A stretch of 64,000 nt of DNA from Juglans regia (taxonomy: Eukaryota > Streptophyta > Magnoliopsida > Fagales > Juglandaceae): assembly GCF_001411555.2 (NCBI RefSeq), contig NC_049901.1:38968964-39032963 (forward strand). Direction: 5' to 3'. Both the position numbers and the translations under genes were made by a program. The notes beneath the pieces were generated by a model. It was given only the letters and a program-made list of their open reading frames with translations, was not told the DNA's origin and did no database searches. Below are positions 35,545 through 49,091 of the stretch, in pieces (position 1 is the first letter of the stretch; every line of letters begins with the position of its first letter).

Positions 35545-36860
35545 ATTTGGATATTGGGAGGTTTGGATAAAAAATATATTTTAACTCATTTCTTCTCATC
35601 TCATTATTATAATCTTTTCAAATTTTCATATAAAATAATACAATAAGCAATTCAAATCTTAAAATAATAATAATATTAAAAAATAATATTTTAACAATAT
35701 TTTATTTAACTTTTAACTTTCATTTCAATTCACTATCTAAACTTTCCCTTAAAATATTTCAATATATCTGTAAATAATAGTGAAATTATGGAGTTAAAAT
35801 GTTTTATTAGATTTTGAAAAAGAAGAGAGAAAAAAGTTAGTAAAATTAAAAAAATTATTTGAATATAATTTTTTAATGAGAAATGATATTTGCAGTCGTG
35901 TAGTGCTCAAATGCCGTACAATCATTTTAAAAAAAAAGTGAGTAAATAAGATATACACATAAAAAAAAAATTAATTGTAAATCTCAATCTTTTTCAAAAA
36001 AATTGTACAGCGCTTGCGCATTCCATGATTGTATGTATTATTACTCTTTTTTAATATAATTTTTGTTTTGAAATTTGTAAAAGTAATATTATTTTTTGTG
36101 TTTTGTTTGAGAGTTTGGAAAATTTATAATAATTAAGTAATGATTAGATGAAAAAGTTAAAAATTTGAAATTAAAAATGTTTTATATTTGAGTATTGCTT
36201 CCATCTCATCTCATCTCATCTCATCTCATATAAATATCCAAACAATACAAACACAAATACTTTTCAATTTCAAATCTTCAATTTTTTATCTAATCATTAA
36301 TTAATTATTACAACTTTTCAAACTTTTAAACAAAATACAAAAAATAATTCAACTTTTTCAAATCTCAACATAAAAATAATATTAAAAAATTATATTCTAA
36401 AAATATTTTAATTTTATAATATTTTTATTCAACTTTTTATGTCTCATTTTCCAAAACTACATAAAAGTATTTTAACTAAAACCATTTCTAATTCATCTCA
36501 TCTCATCTCATCTCAACTCAAATATTTCTTAACTCATCTCAATTCACTGCCCAAACCAAGCCTAAGGGCATGTTTGGAAATAATTCTCATCCATCCCATT
36601 TAATTTCTTTCTCAAATATCACTCAATTATAAATACTTTCAAACTAATCATTACTAATTTTCTAAAATTTAAACAAAAAATAAAAAAAACAATTTAATTT
36701 TTTTAAATTTTAAAATAAAATAAAAAAATATTTTTATTTTATAATATTTTTTATTCAATTTTTTTCTCATTTTTTAAAATTAAAATTTAAATTATTTCAC
36801 TATTATTTATAAATTATTTTATTATTATTTATAAAATTCTCATCTTATTCTCAAAGCACA
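35545..36860. repeat. Cluster of GAGATGAGAT-family repeats
   Basis: At least three or four copies lie end to end. They run from CATTTGGATATTGG near 35558, through TATTGCTTCCATCTCATC near 36192, to CCAAACCAAGCC near 36553, then another from GCATGTTTGGAAATAATT. Neighbouring halves at about 35760-36195 and 36195-36560 are inverted relative to each other. The cluster directly abuts the snoRNA promoter region. Confidence 0.65.
35878..36046. mobile_element. Mutator-type MITE, family B, copy 4, perfect 9-bp duplication
   Basis: The 169-bp element begins GAGAAATGATATTTGCAGTC and ends GTATGTATTATTACTC. Its flanks are an exact TTTTTTAAT (35869-35877 and 36047-36055). It sits inside a GAGATGAGAT-family copy. 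Confidence 0.85.
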
Positions 36861-36904
36861 CCGTTTCGGGGGCGCACGTCAGTGCCAAGTTACCAACTCC
36901 CAAA

Positions 36905-37020
36905 GCCAAAGGCCCAAAAGCACCCCGCGTATTATAGCAGACCCTAGCAAAACGCAAACCCTAGAACATGGCCACACGCCGCTCTATAAGTAGCAGCAAA
37001 CGGCACTCATACCTCTCAGT
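36905..37020 (+). promoter_or_regulatory. Promoter of the snoRNA cluster (site II, telo-box, TATA)
   Basis: Three motifs lie in order and at sensible spacing: GGCCCA (36911-36916, site II type), AAACCCTAG (36956-36964, telo-box) and TATAAG (36985-36990). Site II plus telo-box is the known signature of plant ribosomal-protein and snoRNA gene promoters. The first snoRNA begins about 150 bp downstream of the TATA. Confidence 0.7.
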
Positions 37021-37139
37021 TATGGCGTCTCTGATGCGTTTGCTTCCATTATCGGTCTCACTAATTTTAAGATTCAATATTTAAAACTTTTTTCCCTAAT
37101 CCTTTTTCGCTCTTTTAGATTTTCGTGTTTGAGAGCTCA

Positions 37140-37244
37140 GGGGACGATGATATTCTTTGTAACTTAAGGTCTCGTTCGTCGTAATTGGCTCAATGGGTCT
37201 TGCCGATCATCCTGATATATCACCACCCATATTCTGAGGTCCTT
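37140..37244 (+). ncRNA. Box C/D snoRNA with two 18S guides
   Basis: C box ACGATGA (37144-37150, one mismatch) and D box CTGA (37234-37237). The guide next to D, CACCACCCATA (37221-37231), is complementary to UAUGGGUGGUG of plant 18S. The internal guide GGTCTCGTTCGT (37168-37179) is complementary to ACGAACGAGACC of 18S, although its D' box is degenerate. The terminal stem is short. By the +5 rule the D guide would methylate a U in UAUGGG. The same 12-nt internal guide recurs in the snoRNA at 38457. Confidence 0.85.
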
Positions 37245-37358
37245 ACATGGCAAGGAGAATCTTTATTTTCACCCCCTATTTTTCTAGTCATCTAGTAATT
37301 TATTAATTTTATTTGGTTTAATTTTCGTTCTGAGTTCTGTTTTGTTTCGCATATCGCA

Positions 37359-37446
37359 TCGGCCGATGATTAAATAGATATTTTTAAGACAAGCATATGT
37401 CTGAATCAATCTATGTCGATTAATCTAATCTTCTCTCTGAGGCCTG
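37359..37446 (+). ncRNA. U27: Box C/D snoRNA, U27 type, copy 1
   Basis: Terminal stem GGCC/GGCC (37361-37364, 37441-37444), C box CGATGA and D box CTGA (37437-37440). A perfect D' box CTGA (37401-37404) is preceded by the guide AGACAAGCATATG (37387-37399). That guide is complementary to CAUAUGCUUGUCU near the 5' end of 18S rRNA. Counting five bases from D' points to A28 of plant 18S, the known U27 site. Confidence 0.88.
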
Positions 37447-37639
37447 CTGTATGGTTGCTGGGAAAACTGATAAATAGACATCTAATTTTGGGCTTTGTTA
37501 GTTTTGGTTTCAAATGCATGAAGTTAGTTAGTAGTTGCAGAGTAAAAGCTGATCTTTTTATTAGATTTATTTATGATGGTGGTTCAACTTTACAATTCTC
37601 TATTTGCCATCAACTAAATCTTAGTGTTGTTCAATTAAA

Positions 37640-37730
37640 TTGCAGCCGATGATGAAACAAACGGTATTTGCACAACGTATGACAGTTCATGATTGCATTA
37701 ATACCTACTGCCTTCCTTCTGAGGCCTTGC
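37640..37730 (+). ncRNA. Box C/D snoRNA targeting 18S AAGGAAGGCAG
   Basis: C box ATGATGA (37649-37655, consensus) and D box CTGA (37719-37722). The guide CTGCCTTCCTT (37708-37718) directly precedes D and is complementary to AAGGAAGGCAG of 18S. The +5 position falls on the third A of AAGGA. A weak terminal stem (GCC/GGC) is present. Confidence 0.85.
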
Positions 37731-37817
37731 ATTTCTTTTTTAATTTTGCAATAACTTCCTTTATTTTTCTTTGAACGAGGGTTGATTGATATGTTTCTTA
37801 TATTTTATGGATAGCAT

Positions 37818-37905
37818 ATGGGTCGTGTGATGAACAGTAGCATAGTTCAGATGATACTCTGTGATTATCACATTGCACGTCTTTCGCTCCTATCTGATGA
37901 CCCAT
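37818..37905 (+). ncRNA. Box C/D snoRNA targeting 25S (U80/U77 region)
   Basis: A perfect 7-bp terminal stem, ATGGGTC/GACCCAT (37818-37824, 37899-37905). C box GTGATGA (37827-37833) and D box CTGA (37894-37897) both match consensus. The guide GTCTTTCGCTCCTAT (37879-37893) pairs with AUAGGGGCGAAAGAC of 25S rRNA, 15 bp with one G-U. The +5 rule points to the second G of AUAGG. The vertebrate and plant U77/U80 snoRNAs act in this area; the exact name is not certain. Confidence 0.9.
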
Positions 37906-38090
37906 TTCTCCATTGCCGTTTATGTCTTTTTGCCAATGAGAAAAGTCGTTTAACATTTCATTTTATACGGTGAGGTTCCTCCTTGGTTGTAAAATAATTG
38001 TGTTTATCTGATACCTCAAATCCTATTGGATGTATAGGAATCATTGTTTTATTTATGTACCCGTTTGTTTTGTTCTGGATGTGCTGTGGA

Positions 38091-38174
38091 TTGGCCAATG
38101 ATTATTTACCAATTTAGACAAGCATATGTCTGAATCATTTGCTGTTGACAAACTAATCTTCTCTATGAGGCCAA
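38091..38174 (+). ncRNA. U27: Box C/D snoRNA, U27 type, copy 2, degenerate D box
   Basis: Perfect 6-bp terminal stem TTGGCC/GGCCAA (38091-38096, 38169-38174). The guide AGACAAGCATATG (38116-38128) and D' box CTGA (38130-38133) are identical to copy 1. The 3' D box reads ATGA (38165-38168) instead of CTGA, and the C box is AATGATT, a further departure from consensus. It may be weakly active or a decaying duplicate. Confidence 0.75.
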
Positions 38175-38220
38175 ATTCCCCCTTCACTCTTCTCTTCCCT
38201 TGAAAGCAACCCTATTCTTG

Positions 38221-38318
38221 TTATAGATGGATTTGATGATGCACCATGCTCATCTGAGGGATTCTCTGCCTTTGTTTTGTTTGGTTGATGTCGGTCTTAT
38301 TCTTTACAACTTCTATAA
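38221..38318 (+). ncRNA. Weak candidate for a seventh snoRNA
   Basis: A 7-bp inverted repeat TTATAGA/TCTATAA (38221-38227, 38312-38318) encloses TTGATGA (38233-38239) and an internal CTGA (38254-38257). No D box stands next to the 3' stem and no rRNA complementarity was recognised. It may be a decayed member of the cluster. Confidence 0.25.
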
Positions 38319-38456
38319 AGCACTAACTAGGTATGGTTAATGTAGATGATTTCTTTCAACACGTTTTATAATGCTCTACTATTGTGTTATTCATAACAAA
38401 ATGTTTGCTATTGCTCTTTTTCTTTTTATTGTATTAAATCTAATCATGTATTCCAC

Positions 38457-38543
38457 AAGGACTGTGATGATTTGTGTTAATGGTCTCGTTCGTCGTAATG
38501 GCAGGTTTGCCTTGCCGACCATCCTGATATAATCTGAGTCCCA
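38457..38543 (+). ncRNA. Box C/D snoRNA, paralogue of the one at 37140
   Basis: Perfect 5-bp terminal stem GGACT/AGTCC (38459-38463, 38537-38541), C box GTGATGA (38464-38470) and D box CTGA (38534-38537). It keeps the 12-nt guide GGTCTCGTTCGT (38482-38493) against 18S ACGAACGAGACC and the following CGTAAT. The second guide found in the 37140 copy (CACCACCCATA) is absent; GACCATCCTGATATAAT stands next to D instead, with no target recognised. Confidence 0.85.
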
Positions 38544-38544
38544 T

Positions 38545-40168
38545 TTTAAACAATATAATTGTCTGCATATCTAGTTTCCTTTATAAATGATGTTGAGTTT
38601 GTTTTATTACTGTTGGGACTTTTCTTTCTGATTAGTGTATCTTGGTAACTCAGAAGCATGTGGTTTGGAATACATGGTTTTTGCCAAAGCTTTATTATAA
38701 AACTTTTCTTGCTGATAACAATTGTTACTGCACCAGTATCGTTTTGCTCCTTTGCAGTCATTCCTCAGCCAAGTAATTGGTCTGTAAGTGTTGCTTTGAA
38801 TTACCTGGGAATCTCCTTTCTTCAGTCACGTTGTATGCCCCATTGCAGTGTCCCAAGGGAGGAGGGGAGACCGTGAGATGGCATGGCATTGCAGCATACC
38901 CAACTGTAGTATCATCATTATGGCAGTTGTAATCGGTACTCGAAATCAAATAAAGCTTGTGCTGGGTTTTGTAACGTTATAATAATCTTTATCTGCTGTT
39001 ATTCAAATTCTCTTAATGACATCGATAATTGTTGTCAGCATGTAGTTGGTCACTGAATTTTCGCTTCTCTGGGAAATCAAAACATGCAAACGGTCGTTGG
39101 ATCCCAAGCTGCAAATTAACTGCACAACTACACAACTAAAACGCTCATAATGTCGGAAGCTTTTTTAAGGTTTGATCAATGCCAAGTAACTTAATTCTCA
39201 TTTTGCACTTGAAAAATCGAAAAAAAATTGAAGAAAAATAAAAAGAAAAGAAAAAGACCTCTCCATTGTGAATGGATTAAATATATACGCAGGAATTAGA
39301 AAGAAGTCCAGTATGTTAGTTGTGACAGTAATCTGAGCGAATATGTCACCGACGGAGACAGCCTAGTTGGCCGTACGCACGCCACCTGACAAAGAGAAAT
39401 GATGTCCTTACTACTCAAACATATCCTTACTACAATTTTTTTTACCAGGAAAAAACACTACCCTTTCAAGTTGTTCCCTTCAATTTCACTACTTTGACAA
39501 TTTTTTTTTTAATGATTAAAGAGGTGGTTTGAAGTGTATTGAAATATTTTATTAAAATATTTAAATATATTAAAAAATATAAAAAAAACACAAGAATAAT
39601 ATGCGGTCAATTTGAGTGGGTTTTTCTTTTTACAATAAGAAAAAACTACTTTATCTTTCAAATTGTACCGCTTTATTTAATCGCTTGAGAAAATTTTTAA
39701 TTTTTAATTTTTAATTTTTTACTTAATAATTAAAAAAATAATTTTAAATATATTGATATATTTTTTATATTTTTAAAAATATTTAAAAATATTAAAAAAA
39801 GTGAATAAAAAAAAAAATTATAAACGGCAGAGTTGGCCGACTCTTGTACAATAATATCGTCGCTGTCTATCCTGCGTCGGTTCCTGCCGACACTTGTTAC
39901 CCGAGCCCACAGGCTCGATTCCCAACACGACCGTTTTGTATCAAAATCTCTCTTCCCCTTCCTTCCCTAAATAAAATACCTTTTGCCTTTCACTCAACAG
40001 CATAGGCTGCATAGCGTAGCACCACTGAGCTATTGTAAGTAACTCTCACTTCCATTTTCATCTCTCTTCTGCTCGTTCGAGAATCCAATTGATTCCTACC
40101 TGCTTTGCGATTGATGCTTTTCAATTTCATTTTGAAGAATTCTACCCCCGAACCTTGAGAATTTTACA
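38545..40168. other. 3' end of the snoRNA transcript and intergenic DNA
   Basis: The segment 38545-39000 may hold the 3' part of the snoRNA precursor; no further C/D pair was found. The segment 39380-39830 is AT-rich. The last 200 bp should contain the leader and promoter of the LEA_2-type gene. Confidence 0.4.
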
Positions 40169-41660
40169 ATGATGCACGCCAAGTCCGATTCCGACGTGAC
40201 TAGTCTGGATCCATCGTCGCCGAGGTCCCCAAAACGTGCCGTTTACTACGTGCAGAGCCCCTCCCGGGATTCCCACGATGGCGACAAATCCTTGTCCATG
40301 CATCCCACTCCGGTCTCCAACAGCCCCGTGGAGAGCCCCTCCCACCCCTCCTACGGCCGCCACTCTCGCGCCTCCTCCGCCAGCCGATTCTCTGGAACTT
40401 TCCGCTCCGGTGATGGGCGTAAGGCCGGTCGGAAGAGAAACGACAAGGCGTGGCCCCAGTGCGACGTGATCCAGGAGGAAGGGAACTACGACGAGTTCTA
40501 TGGGATTCGTAGAGGGTTTTCCAGACGTTGCCAGGCTATGGTTGCCGTGTTTGGGTTCTTCGCCATTTTCAGCGTGTTTTGTCTGATCCTTTGGGGTGCC
40601 AGTCGCCCTTACAAAGCTCGCGTCAGTGTCAAGGTATTCCAAAATCAGGGGAAAAACAAAATACGAGATTTCTTTAGTTTTGAGTCTATTTTGATGTCAA
40701 TTCTACCTCTCTGATGGGGAATGCTTTTTTGTTCCAGAGCTTGACTGTGCATAATTTCTATTTTGGGGAAGGATCGGACTCAACGGGAGTCCCGACCAAG
40801 ATGCTGACAGTAAATTGCTCAGTGAAGATGAGTGTTTACAACCCAGCTACATTTTTTGGCATTCATGTCAGCTCCGCTCCTGTCAATCTTATGTATTCAG
40901 AAATTGCAGTAGCGACCGGGCAGGTAAGATTACATTGACCACCACTGTTGGATTTGGTTTGATAAGTAGAATTAAGCTAAAACATGAACAATATAGCATT
41001 GCAATTGCAAATAGCACGTGATTGGAAACACTCTTTTGAGTAAAACAGGATATATTGCTTGTGAAAGATCAAAAGAACTTTAACACGTTGAAGTACAGAC
41101 GCGAATGCAATTTGCGCGAGAGTGAGAGGGTAGTCTCACAATAGCAGTAACAAGAGAGACCAATTTCACATGATTTGGTCCAAACTCATGGACTTCAAAA
41201 GAAAAAAGATCTTAAAACTAACTTCACACAAGGGAAGTTGGAAATTTTGGACTCTTTTTTGTACCCATTTTGAGTAGAAACTTGAGTGAGTGAAGAATTG
41301 TAAAACTAATTCTATATATGCATGCATTGTTTTAAGCTATTCAATTCAGCTTATATCGTTTTTGGGGATGTATTTTTGCAGTTGAAAAAATACTATCAAC
41401 CAAGAAAAAGCCGCCGGACAGTGACTGCGAACCTTCAAGGAAGCAAGGTTCCTCTATATGGGGCTGGGGGGAGCTTGGTTGCGTCTGATAATAATGGAGA
41501 AGTTCCAATGATGCTAAACTTTGAAGTGAAATCACAAGGGAATGTGGTGGGGAGATTGGTGAGGTCAAAACATCGCAGGCATGTCACCTGTTCCTTACTT
41601 ATCGATTCTCATAACAACAAACCCACCAAACTGAAAGAAAATTCGTGTACATATGATTGA
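40169..41660 (+). CDS. LEA_2 / NDR1-HIN1-like membrane protein; join(40169..40633,40738..40923,41382..41660)
   Basis: Three exons, all phase 0, encode 309 residues. The N-terminus is long, Ser/Pro-rich and probably cytosolic, with SPKRAVYYVQSPSRDSHDG (from about residue 20), a motif of a conserved plant 'LEA hydroxyproline-rich' subfamily. A single membrane segment lies at about residues 122-143 (QAMVAVFGFFAIFSVFCLI). The C-terminal part is a LEA_2 beta-sandwich, with VHNFYFGEG, NCSVKMSVYNPATFFGIHV and MYSEIAVATGQ, then YYQPRKSRRTV and MLNFEVKSQGNVVG. It is expected as a type II membrane protein; function in stress or cell-wall contact is inferred from the family only. Exon 1 is much more GC-rich than its surroundings. 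Confidence 0.92.
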
Positions 41661-42654
41661 GTTATTTTGAGGTTTTATTGGAAGCCGTAGAAACTACAAA
41701 CATCTATGGAGGTGTAGTTTTATTTCATTGATTTTGTTGCTCCTAACCCAGAGAAGAGAAGAAAACGTCTCAATTTCTATGTAATGTTGTAATAGCCAAA
41801 ATGATAATTTGGCCCTTCCCCTTGCCATTAGGGCAGTATGCATGTTGAAAACCGAAAAGGTCGCAGTTATTTATGGAGAGCTTATTATGCTAATGTTGTG
41901 AGCAAGAACGAGCGAAGTTCTTTGTTGTTTTTGTTTATATATGGGACACTATGGTAGCCGGAAAACTTAAATTGATAGGTCCTTCAGCAATTTTTATGTA
42001 TTTTTATTCTTAAAGAATAATGCTACTTATTTAAGCAAGTAAATTTGTGCACGGTATCTTATCAGCACGCAAAGAAGACTTTTTTTGGCCTCCAAAGGTC
42101 AAGCAATCTATAATAATTGAGTCTTATGCATGTAAGTTTTGACTATCTTACTACATTATTATGAAGTAAAACTTAATCATTACTTTAGTACTTATATTAT
42201 TAATTGAGGATTAAATACTCTCCTTTGTTTTTTTATTTATTTATAACTTCTGACTTTATTTTTGTAACGGATGGATTCATAGATATTAAATTAAAAGGAA
42301 AAAAAAGATAACTTGAGGTATGTTAACTCAGTTGCCTAAAGATGCTTGAGAAATACCCGTCACAAAAAGATTTCAAAAAGTAAACTTACAAATTGATACG
42401 ATAAATTTCTACAAACTGATATAATAAATTTCAGAAAATAAACATACAAACTGACATAATTTAATTTGTTACGCATATCGATTCAATTCAAATTTACATA
42501 ATCTATGATCGAGAATGAGGGCTTCTGGAAAAAAATAAAGCCCATCTTATAAAAACGTTATGTTTTCTCATAAACAACAGACATGAGGAAATCTGCACAA
42601 CGAAAGGTGATTTCCAAGGAGGGAACACATGGGTGTCATCCTCAGGCGGCTATT
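41661..42654. other. Intergenic DNA between LEA_2-type gene and signal peptidase gene
   Basis: It contains the 3' untranslated region of the LEA_2-type gene in its first 250 bp, then AT-rich DNA with short repeats around 42340-42460 (AAATTGATACGATAAATTTC and a near copy). Both neighbouring genes end towards this stretch. Confidence 0.5.
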
Positions 42655-45856
<3,202 letters not shown>

Positions 45857-46339
45857 CTCTCTAACTCTCTTCCTGTCGAGCAATACAGTTTACAAAGTCT
45901 TTTGGAAGAGCTGAAAGTCACAGATTTTGTATTTACGTACGATGGCCGCCTACATTTTACGGCTAACCTTATCAAGTTATCATTGATTTGGTAAATGTCT
46001 TTCCGTAACCCTCAAATGAATCAAATTTGAGGGAGGATCGATTAATGTTAATTTAAATATGAATCATCGAGTTTTTACTCAACTTATAATTGTTTGATCA
46101 CAAGCATTTTATTTACTATTCGAGTTGAGTTCTAATTCATTTTAGCAAAATAAATTATTTATAATTAATCTTATCTACAAATTTAAACAAATAAATTTTG
46201 AGATTTTGTAACTATCTTTAATACGTATACACACATCAATGACTATATTCTTTCAAGCAATGTTATGTATGGTTTTCATTTGGATACTGCATGACAAATT
46301 TAATTAATTTTATTTTTAATTTTTTTTAAAATTACAATA

Positions 46340-46602
46340 AAGCAATGCTACGTATAGTCTCCATTTGAGGACTGCAATGCAAGCCTATGCAATTCTATCT
46401 TTAATATTTTATAAAATTACAAAAATATCCCTCTTAAATGTTTTTTTTTTCATTTAATAAAATATCTGCACATACAGTCTCCAAGTGGGGACTGCAAATA
46501 GAATTTCTTATTATAATAATATCCTTATTAAAATGATACTTTATTCTATTTAATGAAGGGCTTGCACATACAGTCTCCAAATGGAGATTGCAAATAGAAT
46601 TT
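46340..46602. repeat. Interspersed copies of a CAGTCTCCA unit
   Basis: Related units appear at about 46347 (CGTATAGTCTCCATTTGAGG), 46472 (CACATACAGTCTCCAAGTGG) and 46565 (CACATACAGTCTCCAAATGG); the last two continue into GCAAATAGAATTT. These look like termini of small nested MITEs. Confidence 0.6.
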
Positions 46603-46649
46603 ATCTATTCATAAAGATTTATGTAATATGAATTATGAGTGCTACTCGC

Positions 46650-47299
46650 ATAGATGGGCGGGATCGACCCTTCCTCGCACCCTACCCCCCGCTGGGGGTA
46701 GGGTTTGCACCCCCGCACCCTGCCCTTAGGAGGCGCAAGCGAGGCCCCCCACCTAAGTGCCGAGGCCCCCCACCCTGGTGCTGGGGGCAAGGTCGGACAC
46801 CTTATCCGCCTCGCCCCCCACCCAATCCAACAGTACCTATGACTCATTAGGCCTATAAACTATTTTTGAAATTATTTTTGAATCCAAAAATATTTTTTTT
46901 GACCCAAATTATTACATAATTTAAATTAAAAATTAAAATTTGTAAATATAAGCATAATTTTAAAACTAATAAGATAGTTTTTAAATTTTTTAGAGATGTA
47001 TTTACTTCGTTGCATTGCCTTGACCTCATAGGCTAACCTTTATATAAGATGTCAATGTAATGTAATGAAGTGAATACAACTATAATCAATTGCATATAAA
47101 TATGTATATAAACATGTATAAATAAATATTTATATAAGTCCTTGGGGGTGGGGTAAGGGTCAACAATTGAAATTTATTCCTGCAGGATGGGGGCCGCCAC
47201 CCCTGCATGGGTAAGCGGGGTTGCCTACCCCACTATGCGAGGGCAGGGTGGATGAGGACGGGGTAGCAGAGTGCGGGCCGCCGCTGCCCATCCCTAATA
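46650..47299. mobile_element. Possible hAT-like element with GC-rich ends
   Basis: Two very GC-rich blocks (46655-46830 and 47148-47290) bracket an AT-rich core. The outer ends are inverted: CATAGATGGGCGGG at the left against GCCGCTGCCCATCCCTAA at the right. GATGGGC termini are common in hAT MITEs. No 8-bp duplication was found, so classification is tentative. Confidence 0.45.
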
Positions 47300-48099
47300 T
47301 GAATAGTATTAAGAACATAATTTTCTCTTTATATTTTTAAATGATTAAATATATTTATTATAAAAATAAATAATATTATAGAAAGAATAAATATGAAGTT
47401 ATTCGAGTTTCTACGTGCTTATATGAGTTCGGCCGAGTATTATATGAATTGTATGATTTAATAATTGATTATAGTCTTCTACTTACAAATATCCGAATTG
47501 ATCTTGGCATCTTGCTGTTTGTCGAATAGCCTTATTTATTTCCAGCTCGGTTGATAGCCTATACTTTAAAAAGATAAAATAAAATAAATTATATAAACAT
47601 AGACATTCCTATTATTTCGGAAGAACTCAACAACCATTTAAAATTGTATATTGTCCTATAATTTTGTGTTTTATTTGTCACTTTAGCTGATTCTGTATTA
47701 AATTTATTTGGCCTATTCTACTGTCGGAATCACTTCCTACACCCCCAACTTCAAATGCTTTGATATCTTAGTGAAAGAAACTGTAGGTTATGTAGACAAG
47801 ACATTCAAAACGTTTTGATCAATCTGTTGTCGTCTCACACAACTGAGGCCATCACAAGGATAAGGGTCTTTTTGTTAACTTATGTGAAAGTAGCAAAATT
47901 CTAGAACTATTTGAGAAGCTGTGATTGTTTACTTTGATGTCTATTCTTCTTTGGATTCACGAACCACATGGAAAAGGAAAATCGGAATAATGTTATCAAA
48001 ACATCCAGAAAGTAATTACTGAAATTCCTAAAAGTAATTTTGTCAAAAAAAAAAAAGCCTCATTAGGATGGTCGCTGTCGTCTCAATTTTGGGTTCAAT

Positions 48100-48815
48100 T
48101 AATAACGGACAAAGAGATTGGAACGAATCGTTTAGATATAAAGATCGTAAAATTTATCAAAGGAAAATTTGGGCTAGACATGAGGAATATCTTGTTCAAT
48201 GTGTAGAGATCAAATTAGTAATCCAAAAGTTAGCACCGAGATAAAACTAAAAGTCAAGCTAAGAGATAAGGTTAAGAAAACCGTAAGTCAAGCTAGGAGA
48301 TAAGGTTAAGAAGAGATAAGAAAAGACATTCCGACTCCTAAAAGGAAAGAGACTCAGAATCTTAAAAGGAAAAAGTTTCACAAGAGAAGTTGGACTCAAT
48401 CACTCATAGGAAATAAACTTCTATATAAGGCGGATCTCTCCACAAGATCTCGACACCCAAGATTTCTCCATAGACTCTCCACAGGCTAACCACATAAGCT
48501 CCTTACGCCCAAACTCCACTATAAATAGCGTCTCCAAATGATCTTTCCTAAATTCCTCCATTGTATTGTGAGATATGTGAAGCCATAAGAGATTAAAAAA
48601 TCACCTAGCATAGTGAATTTTACTCCCAAATAACACGTGGACGTAAGTATTATGCCACATAAATATCTGTATCTCTCTTTATTTATTCTTATTGGCTAAT
48701 TTACCATTTATTTTATGAATGAACTCAAATAGTATCGTATCGACGCCCGAATCATCATCGTGGGCCGAGGATGATTATTTCTTCCCTTCTGGTTTGTCGT
48801 ACAAATTAAGGCATC
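48100..48815 (+). mobile_element. LTR-like segment
   Basis: A TATA-like CTATATAAGG near 48421 and TATAAATAG near 48530 are followed by a pyrimidine-rich leader and CACGTGGACGTAAGTATTATG. It ends near GGCATCAACA, a layout seen in R/U5 regions of plant LTR retrotransposons. It also contains an internal direct repeat AAGTCAAGCTA-GAGATAAGG near 48255-48310. No polyprotein is attached. Confidence 0.35.
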
Positions 48816-49091
48816 AACACAATGTGTAGCAGAAAAGGATGCATTCAAGTTGTTCACATTTCAAGGATTGATTTTTCATCACTTGAATGACAAAAACAAA
48901 TGATAAACACAGTTGATCACCTTATTTACCGACTTATATAATACATTAATGGTAACCATATACATGATTGGAAGAAATGAAGTTTGTCTTTGTATGCATA
49001 TATCTTTCTTGTACAACAATGGTTGATGGCATGTGTTGCTTCTGCCAAGAGAGAAGAAGATAGGATCACTGCAGTCACGTATCTTTGCTCA

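Larger units (their letters stand above)
45857..49091. other. Gene-less stretch with repeats
   Basis: Upstream of the signal peptidase gene. It contains three copies of a 'CAGTCTCCA' unit (46240-46600), an element with GC-rich ends (46650-47299) and an LTR-like segment (about 48100-48815). The remainder is AT-rich. No protein-coding gene is supported. Confidence 0.5.

Noticed and set aside
37973..38018. Possible extra snoRNA with GAGGT/ACCTC stem and a CTGA
   Set aside because: No C box follows the 5' stem and the span is too short.
40142..40642. 166-codon frame on the minus strand
   Set aside because: It is antisense to the first exon of the LEA_2-type gene, has no domain, and follows from the GC-rich codons of that exon.
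45857..45883. N-terminal extension of the signal peptidase
   Set aside because: It would start at a TTG; the first in-frame ATG is at 45856.
46635..46850. Frames on both strands of the GC-rich block
   Set aside because: Pro/Gly-rich products arise from CCCC/GGGG runs in a probable transposon end; no domain.
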